NCBI RefSeq assembly: GCF_009689585.1
Contig: NZ_AP018694.1
Coordinates: 1,240,001-1,304,000, forward strand
DNA from: Aquipluma nitroreducens
GTDB lineage: Bacteria > Bacteroidota > Bacteroidia > Bacteroidales > Prolixibacteraceae
Length of the DNA stretch: 64,000 nt
Direction: 5' to 3'
A program made the position numbers and the translations under genes. The notes below the pieces were generated by a model. The model saw nothing but the letters and a program-made list of their open reading frames with translations, was not told the DNA's origin and ran no database searches. This document shows, piece after piece, positions 26,370-35,896 of the stretch. Each line of letters opens with the position of its first letter. The first letter of the stretch is position 1.

Positions 26370-28064
26370 ATGATAAGAAAAGTTCAACGCATTGTTTTTC
26401 TGTCACTTCTGGCAGTAATCTGGAGCATTCAGGGATCATTCGGATGTACCAATTTTATAATTTCAAAAGGTGCCACTATTGATGGCTCAACAATGATTAC
26501 GTATGCAGCTGATTCACATACTCTATATGGCGAATTATACTATCAGCCTGCTCAGGATTTCCCGGCAGGGTCTTTACGCGACATTTACGAGTGGGATACC
26601 GGCAAATTTTTGGGACGAATTCCTCAGCTTGCTCACACAAACAGTGTAGTAGGAAATATGAATGAATTCCAGGTGTCCATTGGAGAAACAACTTTTGGCG
26701 GACGCGAAGTACTATTCAAACAATCGGGCGCCATTATGGACTACGGAAGCCTGATTTACGTGGCATTGCAACGCGCCAAAACAGCCCGCGAAGCCATTGA
26801 AGTGATGACTAATCTGGTTGAAAAATACGGTTATGCCAGCGAAGGCGAGTCATTCTCCATTTCTGATCCGAACGAAGTCTGGATTTTAGAAATGATTGGA
26901 AAAGGTGAAGGCGAAAAAGGCGCCGTTTGGGTTGCCCAACGTATTCCTGACGGCTACATCAGCGGTCATGCCAACCAGGCACGCATCACAACCTTCCCAA
27001 TGAACGACCCGGCAAATTGCCTTTTTGCGAAAGACGTTATTTCGTTTGCCCGCGAAAAAGGATGGTTTGATGGTAAGAATACTGAATTCAGCTTTTCGGA
27101 TATTTATGCTCCGGTCGATTTTAGCGGAGCGCGCTTCAGCGATGCCCGTGTTTTTGCCGGCTTCAACAAAGTGTACTCAGGCATGAAACAGTACGAAGAA
27201 TATGCGCTTGGCAATGTGAAACATGGTGGCGAAAACAAATTTCCATCAAACCGGATGCCATTGTGGGTAAAACCGGACAAGAAACTTACCGTTCAGGATG
27301 TAATGGGCATGATGCGCGATCATTACGAAGGAACAGCTCTGGATATGACCAAAGACATTGGCGCAGGTCCGTTTAAACTACCATACCGCTGGAGGCCACT
27401 TACTTTCAAAGTTGATTCGGCGAGCTATGTAAACGAGCGAGCCATTTCGACCCAACAAACCGGGTTTTCGTTTGTAGCTCAATCTCGGTCGTGGTTGCCC
27501 AATCCGATTGGTGGAATACTTTGGTTTGGCGTTGATGACACTTACAGTACCTGCTATGTTCCGATGTACTGCGGAATCACTCAAATTCCTGAATGTTTTA
27601 AAGTTGGAAACGGCGACCTGCTTACTTTCTCCGAAACATCCGCCTTTTGGGCATTCAATGTCGTTTCAAATTTCGCCTATCTGCGTTACGACGCGATGAT
27701 TCCGGATGTATTAAAAGTTCAGAAAAATTTGGAAGACAAATTTGTAGCTTATACACCAAGCGTTGACATGGCTGCTCAAAGTTTATGGAATTCAGGAAAA
27801 AAAGCTGAAACTCTTCAATTCCTGACGGACTATTCGGTTAATCAGGCCAATGGGATGACTATAGAATGGAAGAAATTAGCGCAGTTTCTGTTCGTAAAAT
27901 TCATGGACGGAAACATCAAGAAAGAGAAAAACGGAGTATTTGAACGAACAGAAACCGGAATGCCCCAAAATCCCGATCAACCCGGGTACTCTGACTGGTG
28001 GAAAAAGGTAATTGTTGATGGCACAGGCGATCACCTAAAAATGCTTGGTGAACCAAGCCATTGA
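26370..28064 (+). CDS. C69 family dipeptidase, exported
   Basis: 564-residue N-terminal-nucleophile peptidase of family C69, which cleaves dipeptides. A signal peptide (residues 1-25, ending QGSFG) is followed directly by Cys26 in CTNFIISKGAT, the presumed nucleophile, so removal of the signal peptide would itself expose the catalytic Cys. Typical downstream motifs are NEFQVSIGETTFGGR and EGESFSISDPNEVWILEMIG. It should act in the periplasm on peptides. It could be misread as a lipoprotein because of Cys after Gly, but the residues before (S-F-G) are a poor lipobox. Own promoter, monocistronic. Confidence 0.93.
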   Translation: MIRKVQRIVFLSLLAVIWSIQGSFGCTNFIISKGATIDGSTMITYAADSHTLYGELYYQPAQDFPAGSLRDIYEWDTGKFLGRIPQLAHTNSVVGNMNEFQVSIGETTFGGREVLFKQSGAIMDYGSLIYVALQRAKTAREAIEVMTNLVEKYGYASEGESFSISDPNEVWILEMIGKGEGEKGAVWVAQRIPDGYISGHANQARITTFPMNDPANCLFAKDVISFAREKGWFDGKNTEFSFSDIYAPVDFSGARFSDARVFAGFNKVYSGMKQYEEYALGNVKHGGENKFPSNRMPLWVKPDKKLTVQDVMGMMRDHYEGTALDMTKDIGAGPFKLPYRWRPLTFKVDSASYVNERAISTQQTGFSFVAQSRSWLPNPIGGILWFGVDDTYSTCYVPMYCGITQIPECFKVGNGDLLTFSETSAFWAFNVVSNFAYLRYDAMIPDVLKVQKNLEDKFVAYTPSVDMAAQSLWNSGKKAETLQFLTDYSVNQANGMTIEWKKLAQFLFVKFMDGNIKKEKNGVFERTETGMPQNPDQPGYSDWWKKVIVDGTGDHLKMLGEPSH

Positions 28065-28123
28065 TTTTACACTATTGATTGAATATTTTAGAGCGATGTA
28101 AGTGGTGAATTGAAAACTTTTAT

Positions 28124-28131
28124 TACTTTTG
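28124..28131 (+). promoter_or_regulatory. Candidate -7 promoter element before rplS
   Basis: TACTTTTG, exact TAnnTTTG match, 65 bases before the rplS start, leaving a short leader. Confidence 0.5.
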
Positions 28132-28196
28132 CGCCACATTTCAGCAATCTCTTACTCATTGATTTGATGTAATATTGCCACTAAAAACATAAAAAG

Positions 28197-28547
28197 ATGG
28201 ATTTAATTAAAGTAGCAGAAAATGCGTTTGCAGTTGAAACAAAAGTACAACCGCAATTTAAAGCAGGAGATACCATTACCGTTCACTACAAAATTAAGGA
28301 GGGTAATAAAGAGCGTATCCAGAACTACCGCGGTGTAGTTATCCAGGTAAAAGGAGAAGGTGTTACTAAAACATTTACAGTTCGTAAAATGTCAGGAAAC
28401 GTTGGTGTAGAAAGAATTTTCCCTCTCTATTCACCTTTTATCGACCAGATTGAACTGAACAAAAAAGGTATTGTTCGTAGAGCAAAACTTTATTATTTAC
28501 GCGAACTTACTGGCAAAAAAGCCCGTATCAAAGAAAAACGTGTATAA
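28197..28547 (+). CDS. rplS: 50S ribosomal protein L19
   Basis: 116-residue L19, located at the 30S-50S interface. Motifs [29 protein letters not shown] and [22 protein letters not shown] are diagnostic, and the C-terminus [20 protein letters not shown] is normal. It stands alone here, without the rpsP-rimM-trmD genes often near it in other phyla, which is usual in Bacteroidota. Confidence 0.97.
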   Translation: MDLIKVAENAFAVETKVQPQFKAGDTITVHYKIKEGNKERIQNYRGVVIQVKGEGVTKTFTVRKMSGNVGVERIFPLYSPFIDQIELNKKGIVRRAKLYYLRELTGKKARIKEKRV

Positions 28548-28568
28548 GAAGATATTTTCTTTTAGAAG

Positions 28569-28600
28569 AGAGGTTGGTTCGAAAGTTCCAACCTCTTTTT
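28569..28600 (+). terminator. Intrinsic terminator after rplS
   Basis: 9-bp stem AGAGGTTGG (28569-28577) with CCAACCTCT (28588-28596), 10-base loop, followed by TTTT. Confidence 0.85.
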
Positions 28601-28907
28601 CGTTACAATAGGATCGGAACAAGTTAAAGATCCGAGGGTAGGTAAGAAATAGCAGAAAACAGGATAAAACAAAACATGCCTAAACGAATAAACATGCAAG
28701 TTCTTTGGTTTAGTCTATCACTACTCGAGTACGAATAGGAACAATCATCAAATGGTTCGGTGAATTAGAAGTTCCTCAGAGAGATTTTTACAGAAGGATT
28801 GCATGACCCGACTGAAGTGCCGTTCCACATTTTGGCATTAGTTATGAATTGTGATTTTGCAATGCCCATCGTTAAATCAAGCAATACAGAACCACACGAA
28901 CACAGTT
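28601..28907. other. Intergenic region, no gene recognised
   Basis: About 307 bases between rplS and the DUF1080 gene (converging). A small GGATC...GATCC inverted repeat lies at about 28611-28631. The rest has short open frames in several phases but nothing that resembles a protein family I know. Confidence 0.35.
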
Positions 28908-29546
28908 TTACTTTATTTTTTCAATCCAGATATTGCGGAACTGAATTTTACAACCTTCGGACTGCAAAGCAATTGCTCCTTTTGTCAACGAACAATTGGT
29001 TGCACTGTTCTGCGGCAATCCGTTTACTTTTATTTCAATCGTATTTCCTTTACAAACAATGTCGTAGCTGTTCCATTCGCCTGCTGGCTTTTCGTTTGAA
29101 GGATTCACTTTTGGAACAACCGGTTTATCTTTTTCAGTTGATACATATTCCTTTCCACCAATAGTAGCCTTCTCGCCTACGCCATGAACTACAAAATCGC
29201 CGACACTTAGGTGTTTAAGGTTAGCCTGATAGTGAGTTACCCAAATTTTGTCAGGACCGGTAACATGCAGCATAATTCCACTGTTTACCTCCTTTTCAGG
29301 GTAACGCCATTCGACATGCAGCCGATAATTCGAAAATTCCTTTTTTGTTCTCAGATAGCCTGCAGGAGTTCCAACGGTTTCAATTACACCATCTTTCACA
29401 TAGAAAAATTTATTCAGATCTACTTTAGGATCATTTACATAGGCGTACCAGCCAGTCAGGTCTTTCCCATTAAAAAGCGACTGCTTCTTCTTTGCAAAAC
29501 TAACAACAGTCAAAAGCATCATTACTGAAATAAGTATAGTCTTCAT
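28908..29546 (-). CDS. Exported DUF1080 (3-keto-disaccharide hydrolase-like) protein
   Basis: 212-residue protein with signal peptide (residues 1-18, ending VVSFA). The mature part is one concanavalin-like DUF1080 domain: SLFNGKDLTGWYAY, VKDGVIETVGTPAGYLRTKKEFSNYRLHVEWRYP, NSGIMLHVTGPDKIW, WNSYDIVCKGNTIEIKVNG and IALQSEGCKIQFRNIWI. The family includes 3-keto-glycoside hydrolases and carbohydrate-binding lectin-like proteins, so a sugar role in the periplasm is likely. It stands alone, with no 3-keto pathway dehydrogenase nearby. Confidence 0.92.
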   Translation of the reverse strand: MKTILISVMMLLTVVSFAKKKQSLFNGKDLTGWYAYVNDPKVDLNKFFYVKDGVIETVGTPAGYLRTKKEFSNYRLHVEWRYPEKEVNSGIMLHVTGPDKIWVTHYQANLKHLSVGDFVVHGVGEKATIGGKEYVSTEKDKPVVPKVNPSNEKPAGEWNSYDIVCKGNTIEIKVNGLPQNSATNCSLTKGAIALQSEGCKIQFRNIWIEKIK

Positions 29547-29851
29547 TGGTTTTGTTTTTTATTCGGGATAAAAGTATAAAAATTATTTTAATGCATTTTT
29601 ACATATAAGCTTGGTCGAAGACTCTGACCGGGCGACTTCTTTTCCATGAACCAACAAGATAAATCATTGTCCAGGATTGTATTTTTTAGCCTTCATTTTC
29701 TCAAAAAATTCGTTAGCATTTTCCCGTGGCAAGTTGCATTATCCATACAGACTAGCATTAATTAACTGAGAATAAATTGATTGAAATATCGGCTAGTCAT
29801 TAATAACAAAAGAGTTACAAGATTTAAATCTTATAACTCTTTGACTTTAAG
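29547..29851. other. Intergenic region between DUF1080 gene and tRNA-Lys
   Basis: About 305 bases. On the minus strand a short tail reading ANEFFEKMKAKKYNPGQ then stop occurs around 29672-29725; an in-frame stop lies 24 codons upstream and no start is present, so it may be the decayed end of a gene. No other feature recognised. Confidence 0.35.
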
Positions 29852-29924
<73 letters not shown>

Positions 29925-30098
29925 AATCGGCGACAAAAGTAACAGATTGTTTGTCATTTTCAAAAAAACAGGCCACTAAATCCGGATTTTATTTATCGAT
30001 GAGAATTTACACAAATAAATTAGGGAAAATCAAAGCCTAAACGGATAAACCATACAATCTGCCAACTAATATTAAATATTAATTGATACCAAAGTCTA

Positions 30099-30129
30099 TT
30101 GATTTAACGTTATCGAAATAATACCTTTG
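30099..30129 (+). promoter_or_regulatory. Candidate promoter of the DUF4010 gene
   Basis: TTGA at 30099-30102, then exactly 19 bases, then TACCTTTG at 30122-30129. This is the best full match to the Bacteroidota -33/-7 pattern in the window, and it excludes the upstream TTG start at 30127 for the next gene. Confidence 0.6.
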
Positions 30130-30141
30130 TTTGTTAACTTA

Positions 30142-31431
30142 ATGATCGATATGGAGATTTTGAATCACATACCTGAAGGCTTCACCAAATTCATTTTGGT
30201 ACTGATCTTTTCCTTACTTATAGGTCTGGAACAAAGGCGGCACCACATTAATGAAAGTGAAGATCAGCTTTTTGGTACAGATCGAACATTTACGTTTATC
30301 GGCTTGCTTGCCTATGTATTATTTATTGCTGACCAGGTAAACTACATCCCCTTTCTGATTGGATTTGTTTTAATCGGAATTTTACTCGGAATCCAGTACA
30401 ATCATAAGATCAGTCAAAATGGGAAATATGGACTAACCAGTACCATTCTTGCACTTCTAACTTATTGTATCCCCATCATGGTTTTCACGCAACCGGTTTG
30501 GCTGGTCTTGTTGTTTATTGTGGCAATCCTAATTCTTACCGAACTCAAAAGCCATTTCATTACCATAACAAAGAAAGCTTCGGAAGAAGAATTTATTACG
30601 CTTGCAAAATTTATAACCTTCAGTGGAGTTATTCTTCCACTTCTTCCTGAAACAAATATTTCAGCACAAATACCTATTTCGCCCTATCATCTTTGGTTAT
30701 CTATCGTTGTTGTTTCAGGTATATCCTATTGCAGTTATTTACTGAAGAAATTTGTTTTTCCTGATTCAGGAATAATGCTTACAGGCTTATTGGGAGGAAT
30801 TTACAGCAGTACCGCGACAACAGTTATTCTGGCTCGAAAAGAAAAGCAAGGGTTAGCGGGATCTCAAACAGTCTCGGCCATTATGATTGCCAACGGAATG
30901 ATGTATCTCCGCATTCTTTTCCTTGCCTTCATCTTTAATGGTCCTGTTGCTAAGCTCCTGACAATTCCTTTTCTGTCCATGTTTTTGGTAAGTTTTATTC
31001 TTTCAAAACTAAGTTCGAAAAAGAAATCGAATAGGCTTGCTGATCCTGACTCAGAAAATAACCTGGCATCGACTAAAAATCCATTGGAGTTTAAAACAGC
31101 TGCAATTTTCGGTATCCTATTTGTTGTTTTTGCTTTGATCACTGATTTCGTAATGAAGACCTATGGAAGCACCGGAATTACAAGTCTGGCCTACATGGTA
31201 GGTATAACCGATATTGATCCATTCTTATTGAACCTTCTTCAGCAAAAAGACGGAATTGGACAAATGACTGTTGTTCTGGCTATAATTAATGCTACGAACA
31301 GTAACAACCTGCTAAAAATGATTTATGCGATCTCTTTGGGGAGCATAAATATCAGAAGAAGCTTAATTGTAAATTTTTCGATTCTTATTGGCGCCGGAAT
31401 GTTGATATCTATAATCTATTACATACTCTAG
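30142..31431 (+). CDS. MgtC/SapB and DUF4010 family membrane protein
   Basis: 429-residue integral membrane protein with about 11-12 hydrophobic segments. N-terminal part (residues about 10-140, FSLLIGLEQRR, RTFTFIGLLAYVL, GLTSTILALLTYC) is MgtC/SapB-like; the C-terminal part, with GGIYSSTATTVILARKEK and GSTGITSLAYMVGITDIDPF, is DUF4010. Start may be ATG 30142 or ATG 30151 (MEILNHIPEGF). Related proteins are linked to Mg2+ or metal homeostasis, but no function is proven for this fusion. The S41 protease gene begins 15 bases after its stop, suggesting an operon. Confidence 0.9.
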   Translation: MIDMEILNHIPEGFTKFILVLIFSLLIGLEQRRHHINESEDQLFGTDRTFTFIGLLAYVLFIADQVNYIPFLIGFVLIGILLGIQYNHKISQNGKYGLTSTILALLTYCIPIMVFTQPVWLVLLFIVAILILTELKSHFITITKKASEEEFITLAKFITFSGVILPLLPETNISAQIPISPYHLWLSIVVVSGISYCSYLLKKFVFPDSGIMLTGLLGGIYSSTATTVILARKEKQGLAGSQTVSAIMIANGMMYLRILFLAFIFNGPVAKLLTIPFLSMFLVSFILSKLSSKKKSNRLADPDSENNLASTKNPLEFKTAAIFGILFVVFALITDFVMKTYGSTGITSLAYMVGITDIDPFLLNLLQQKDGIGQMTVVLAIINATNSNNLLKMIYAISLGSINIRRSLIVNFSILIGAGMLISIIYYIL

Positions 31432-31446
31432 TATTTCTAAAATATT

Positions 31447-32913
31447 ATGAAAAAATTTAAACACCTACCAACAATCATCGTGTTACTAATTATAGCATTG
31501 TCCTTCGGGTGTAATGAAAATGACTTAAATTTTGCAAATGGGAGTACAGGCTCAAGGGCAAACTCAACGATTAAAGCAGAAGCTCCTATTGTTACTCAAG
31601 AGGTGAATAACTTCATCAAAGATGCAATGACTGATGTTTATTTATGGTATAATTATTTGCCAACAATTGACACCAAATATGAAACTGACTCAAAGGCGTA
31701 TTTTGAAAAATTGTTGTATAAAGATGACAAATGGTCCTATATAACCGATAATGTTTCTGAGTGGGAAAATAGCCTAAATGGAATTGAAAAAAGTTACGGT
31801 TACTCTTTGACGTTTGGTGGCTTTATTGATGCAAATGGAGCATATACCGGCAATTACTTTGCAATAGTTGAATATGTGTATCCAAATACTCCGGCACAAC
31901 GTGCGGGGCTCGAACGCGGAAGCATAATTACCCAGGTAAACGGAAGTAACATTACTAAAGACAATTACACCGACCTGCTGAGTGGTGAAAATGTTTCGGT
32001 TACCAAGGGAGAACTAACCACTTCAGGGATCAAAAATTCGGGTACTCTTTCCATGACTGCCGAAGTGCTAAATTTAGATCCGGTTATTATGTATAAAGTC
32101 ATCGAAAAAGATGGCCACAAGATCGGCTATTTATTTTATGCTCAATTTATTTCTAATTTCAATGGAAGTTTGCAAACTGCATTAGACTATTTTAGGACAA
32201 ACCAAATAACAGATTTAGTAGTTGATATGCGCTATAATCCCGGTGGACAAATCTCAGCTGCTCAATACCTTTGCAGTTCAATTGCTCCACTTGGCAATGT
32301 TACCGGATCAAAAACGCTGGTAACTTTCCAATGGAATGATAAGTACCAGGAATATTGGGTGGCAAATAAAGTAACCGATCAAACAACCGTCACTTTTGAT
32401 AATTCGGTTCCTGTAAAACTTGGATTGAGCAAGGTAACTATTCTGACCGGACCAGGAACCGCTAGTGCAGCTGAATTAACCATTACAGGTCTAAAACCAT
32501 ACATGAACGTGACAATGGTTGGCGACACAACTTATGGAAAATATACCGCTTCAATCACCTTAAAACCTGAAGATTTTTACACCAACGCTTCGGAATATGC
32601 CGATTTTAAAAATTGGGGATTACAGCCTATTGTGTTAAGATATGCAAACTCTGAAGGTGTTACCAATTTTGTGAATGGTTTTGCTCCGGATGATTTGGTT
32701 TACGATGAATTGTTGCCAGCCCAGCCTTTGGGAGATTTATCAGAACCGCTACTCAAAAAAGCTGTCGAAAACATTACCGGCGTTCCAATATTAGCGCTTA
32801 AAAGCGCCTTGCCAAAGTTTAAACTGAAAGAGTTTGACCGTGGATTCTCAAAATTTGATCCCATAAAGCGCAATATGCCAATTGACTTCAAAAAGGATTT
32901 TCTAAAACAATAA
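31447..32913 (+). CDS. S41 family C-terminal-processing-like peptidase, lipoprotein
   Basis: 488-residue serine protease of family S41. Signal with lipobox ALSFGC gives a lipid-anchored Cys at residue 22. An N-terminal helical region (QEVNNFIKDAMTDVYLWYNYLP) is followed by a PDZ-like domain (FAIVEYVYPNTPAQRAGLERGSIITQVNG, about 135-175) and the catalytic domain: VVDMRYNPGGQ and TGPGTASAAELTITGLKPY, where the Ser of TASAAE is the nucleophile, with the Lys in DTTYGKYT as partner. It probably works in the cell envelope. Same direction and close to the DUF4010 and CotH genes. Confidence 0.9.
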   Translation: MKKFKHLPTIIVLLIIALSFGCNENDLNFANGSTGSRANSTIKAEAPIVTQEVNNFIKDAMTDVYLWYNYLPTIDTKYETDSKAYFEKLLYKDDKWSYITDNVSEWENSLNGIEKSYGYSLTFGGFIDANGAYTGNYFAIVEYVYPNTPAQRAGLERGSIITQVNGSNITKDNYTDLLSGENVSVTKGELTTSGIKNSGTLSMTAEVLNLDPVIMYKVIEKDGHKIGYLFYAQFISNFNGSLQTALDYFRTNQITDLVVDMRYNPGGQISAAQYLCSSIAPLGNVTGSKTLVTFQWNDKYQEYWVANKVTDQTTVTFDNSVPVKLGLSKVTILTGPGTASAAELTITGLKPYMNVTMVGDTTYGKYTASITLKPEDFYTNASEYADFKNWGLQPIVLRYANSEGVTNFVNGFAPDDLVYDELLPAQPLGDLSEPLLKKAVENITGVPILALKSALPKFKLKEFDRGFSKFDPIKRNMPIDFKKDFLKQ

Positions 32914-32982
32914 GGTAAATAGAAATTATTTGCCTTATTTAGTAGTTGAATAGCTTATGCTCAATTCAACTAACTTATTCTA

Positions 32983-34617
32983 ATGAAAACGATTTCTCGC
33001 TTGCTTTGTGTTATCGTTATATCTTTTCTTAGCACAGCTGCATATTCTCAGGTTTCCGGAATCAGTTCTTCTAACCTACCCCTTATCGTTATTAACACCA
33101 AAGGGAACACAATAATTGATGCGTCCAAGATTCCTGCAACCATGAAGATCATATACAATGGTGTCGGTCAAGCCAATCGGCCAACAGATGTTGGGAATAT
33201 TTACAGCGGAGATATTGGGATAGAAATCCGGGGAACTTACTCAGCCACACTTCCTCAGAAACCGTACGGCTTTGAAACCAGAGGTTTAAATGGAGCCAAC
33301 CTTAACGTTTCGCTTTTGGGAATGCCTGCCGAAAACGACTGGATTTTACTTGCAAATTACAACGATAAAACATTTATGCGCAACTCTCTTGCCTACGAAT
33401 TGTCAAGAAAAATGGGGCATTATGCCGCACGCACCAGATTGGTTGAAGTAATTATTGAAAACTACTACAAGAACTATGAGGGCGTATACCTTCTGATGGA
33501 AAAAATCAAACAAGATAAAGGCCGGGTTAACATTGCCAAATTAACCAATCTTGATATTTCAGGTGATGATGTTACCGGCGGTTATATTTTTAAGATTGAT
33601 TATTTCAACCAAAGCAATAGTTGGCAAAGCAACTACCGCCCCATTGATCATCCTGAAAAAGCTGTATATTATGTATTCCATGACCCGGATGTAAATGAAT
33701 TGTTCTGGCTACAGGAAGAGTATCTGAAAACCGCGGTTAATTCATTCGAATCAGTTTTGTATGGTTCTAATTTTAAAGATTCAGAAAAAGGATACCCAGC
33801 ATGGATTGATGTGAATTCGTTTATTGACTATTTCATTATCAACGAAGTAGCACGAAATGTCGATGGGTTTAAAAAGAGTGTTTATTTTTTCAAGGACAAA
33901 GACAGTAAAGGTGGCAAAATTAATGCCGGACCAGTTTGGGATTTCGACTGGGCGTGGAAAAACATTTGGGATTGTTCCACATTTCAGGCAACTGACGGAT
34001 CAGGCTGGAGTCATCGAATTAACGATTGCCTCAACACTCCACCTTATTCAAACGGATGGATAATTCGATTACTGCAGGATGAGAATTTTGCCAATGCCTT
34101 GAATAAACGATATTTTGAACTGCGAAAATCCTACCTGAGTTTTGAATACCTGAACTCATATATTGATTCAGTTCAAAATCTTGTCAATGAAGCGCAAGTT
34201 CGACATTATACCAAATGGCCAATTTTGAGCTCTAATGTTGGCGCTCCTGAAGTTGATTTTAGGCCAACAACCTATGCTGGAGAAGTAAATAAATTTAAAA
34301 ATTGGATACAAACCCGACTAACCTGGCTGGATGGCCATATGTTGGGTCAATCGATAACCGGTGTCGACAAATTTGAAACAGCCTTTAGTTATCGCATCTT
34401 TCCAAATCCTGCTAAAGATTTGGTTTACCTGGAATCCTCCTCAGAAATTATTAGTCTTGATATTTTCAACAGCAATGGGAAATGTATACTTAATAAAACT
34501 GGATTGTCTGCTTTCTCAACAAAATTGGATGTTTCTGGATTCTCTCCTGGAATCTATGTGGTGCACCTTAAAACCAAGGGAAATCAAATCATAAATTCTA
34601 AATTAGTTATCAGGTAA
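32983..34617 (+). CDS. CotH kinase family secreted protein with T9SS sorting tail
   Basis: 544-residue protein with signal peptide (ending STAAYSQ). The CotH domain spans about residues 55-400: IRGTYSATLPQKPYGFETR, WILLANYNDKTFMRNSLAYELS, NYEGVYLLMEKIKQDKGRV and GPVWDFDWAWKN, the last with the acidic metal-binding residues of this atypical protein kinase fold. The tail after about residue 465 (SYRIFPNPAKDLVYLESS to the end ISSKLVIR-like) is a T9SS type A sorting domain. CotH proteins can phosphorylate secreted or spore proteins; the target here is unknown. It follows the S41 lipoprotein by 69 bases and may share its transcript. Confidence 0.92.
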   Translation: MKTISRLLCVIVISFLSTAAYSQVSGISSSNLPLIVINTKGNTIIDASKIPATMKIIYNGVGQANRPTDVGNIYSGDIGIEIRGTYSATLPQKPYGFETRGLNGANLNVSLLGMPAENDWILLANYNDKTFMRNSLAYELSRKMGHYAARTRLVEVIIENYYKNYEGVYLLMEKIKQDKGRVNIAKLTNLDISGDDVTGGYIFKIDYFNQSNSWQSNYRPIDHPEKAVYYVFHDPDVNELFWLQEEYLKTAVNSFESVLYGSNFKDSEKGYPAWIDVNSFIDYFIINEVARNVDGFKKSVYFFKDKDSKGGKINAGPVWDFDWAWKNIWDCSTFQATDGSGWSHRINDCLNTPPYSNGWIIRLLQDENFANALNKRYFELRKSYLSFEYLNSYIDSVQNLVNEAQVRHYTKWPILSSNVGAPEVDFRPTTYAGEVNKFKNWIQTRLTWLDGHMLGQSITGVDKFETAFSYRIFPNPAKDLVYLESSSEIISLDIFNSNGKCILNKTGLSAFSTKLDVSGFSPGIYVVHLKTKGNQIINSKLVIR

Positions 34618-34680
34618 ATCTGCAATTTTGTTTTTACTTGCGATTATTTTTAATGAATGTCCGGTATTAATCCTAAACTG

Positions 34681-34905
34681 AAAATGGTTCTTGCTGGTGG
34701 CGACTGGCCTTGGCCGGTGAGCCGAAAAACAAGTGAAGGCGGCATTAAAAAATCTTTTCTGTTTGAGCCGTCAGGCGAGTTTAAAAGATTTTAGCCGTCG
34801 AACGTTAGTTTTTCGAGCGAAGCGGGCACAGCCTTGACTTTTTTTGATTCCTTTTTTGTGTCAAGACAAAAAAGGAATTGGGGGTAAGGGGCAAAGCCCC
34901 TCCGA
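34681..34905. repeat. Structured non-coding element with nested hairpins
   Basis: About 225 bases with four visible stems. CGAAAAAC (34723-34730) pairs with GTTTTTCG (34808-34815); inside it AAAATCTTTT (34749-34758) pairs with AAAAGATTTT (34783-34792). Then ATTCCTTTTTTGT (34847-34859) pairs perfectly with 34866-34878 around the loop GTCAAG, and GGGGC (34888-34892) pairs with GCCCC (34896-34900). CTTGAC at 34833-34838 could instead pair with that loop. Local GC is above its surroundings. It resembles dispersed intergenic repeats I recall from Bacteroidota genomes, but copies elsewhere cannot be checked here. Confidence 0.65.
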
Positions 34906-35008
34906 TTAAAACAATTAGGTAAGTAACCGGATATTCATATTATTTTTTGGTTTTACATAGGCTCTTGATGCACAAATTGCTAAATTTAAGCCATTAACCA
35001 CAAACCTG

Positions 35009-35893
35009 ATGATCATGAAAAAACTACACCTGTTCGTTTTATGCGTCTTGACTTCATTTATCGTGAATGCACAAGAACTTCCTTTCAGAATGGAAGAATT
35101 AACGGCTCCGGATTACATCAAAGCTGTTGAAAAATCATCCAAAACATGTATCCTGCCTATTGGCGTTTTTGAAAAGCACGGACCACATCTTCCGTTGGGA
35201 ACCGATCTTTATACTGCCCGCGAATTCGCCATTCGTGCAGCCGAAAAGGAATATACAGTTGTATTTCCATGGTACTATTTCAGCCAGATAAATGAGGCTA
35301 AACATCAGCCCGGAACCATTGCCTACAGCCCGGAACTGATTTGGAAAGTCCTTCAGGAAACATTGAATGAATTGGCCCGAAATGGCTTCGAAAAAATAAT
35401 CATCGTAAACGGACATGGTGGGAACAACGCTTTCCTGAATTTCTTCGGAATGGCCCAATTATCAGAACGACGCAATTATAGCTTATATTGGTTTCAGCCA
35501 AGTGACGATCTTGAAGTTGTGAAAAAAGCTGAAGAACTGACACAGCACGACCCATATAATCAACATGCCGGCAACGAAGAATCTTCGGTAATGAAAGCTT
35601 TAGAACCTGAGTTTGTTCATTTGGACCGTGCCGGACAACAATCCGGAATTGATCAGGACCGGCTGAAGAATCTCCCGAATGTATATACCGGAATATGGTG
35701 GTATGCTAAATTTCCGAACCATTATGGGGGCATTGGCACAAAAGCAAACGCAGAAGCTGGCGAATTGCTGATTAACTCGACAGTTACCCAATTGGTAAAA
35801 ATGATTCAGGCAGTTAAAAAGGATGAAATGGTCCCTGCACTTCAAAAACAGTTCTTCGACGAATCGGAAAATCCGTTGAAAACCAAGCAATAG
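35009..35893 (+). CDS. Exported creatininase family protein
   Basis: 294-residue metal-dependent amidohydrolase of the creatininase family with an N-terminal signal peptide (ending SFIVNAQ). Metal and active-site motifs are IGVFEKHGPHLPLGTDLYTARE (Glu, His and Asp ligands, about residues 48-70), VNGHGGNNAF (about 132-141) and HAGNEESSVM. The true substrate of exported members is unknown; they are unlikely to be creatinine hydrolases. Start is ATG 35009 or, more like other signal peptides, ATG 35015. Convergent with the next gene with only 3 bases between. Confidence 0.9.
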   Translation: MIMKKLHLFVLCVLTSFIVNAQELPFRMEELTAPDYIKAVEKSSKTCILPIGVFEKHGPHLPLGTDLYTAREFAIRAAEKEYTVVFPWYYFSQINEAKHQPGTIAYSPELIWKVLQETLNELARNGFEKIIIVNGHGGNNAFLNFFGMAQLSERRNYSLYWFQPSDDLEVVKKAEELTQHDPYNQHAGNEESSVMKALEPEFVHLDRAGQQSGIDQDRLKNLPNVYTGIWWYAKFPNHYGGIGTKANAEAGELLINSTVTQLVKMIQAVKKDEMVPALQKQFFDESENPLKTKQ

Positions 35894-35896
35894 AAA

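Noticed and set aside
34681-34905. Riboswitch before the creatininase-like gene
   Set aside because: The stems do not match any riboswitch I know, and about 100 bases of other sequence lie before the gene; recorded as a structured repeat instead.
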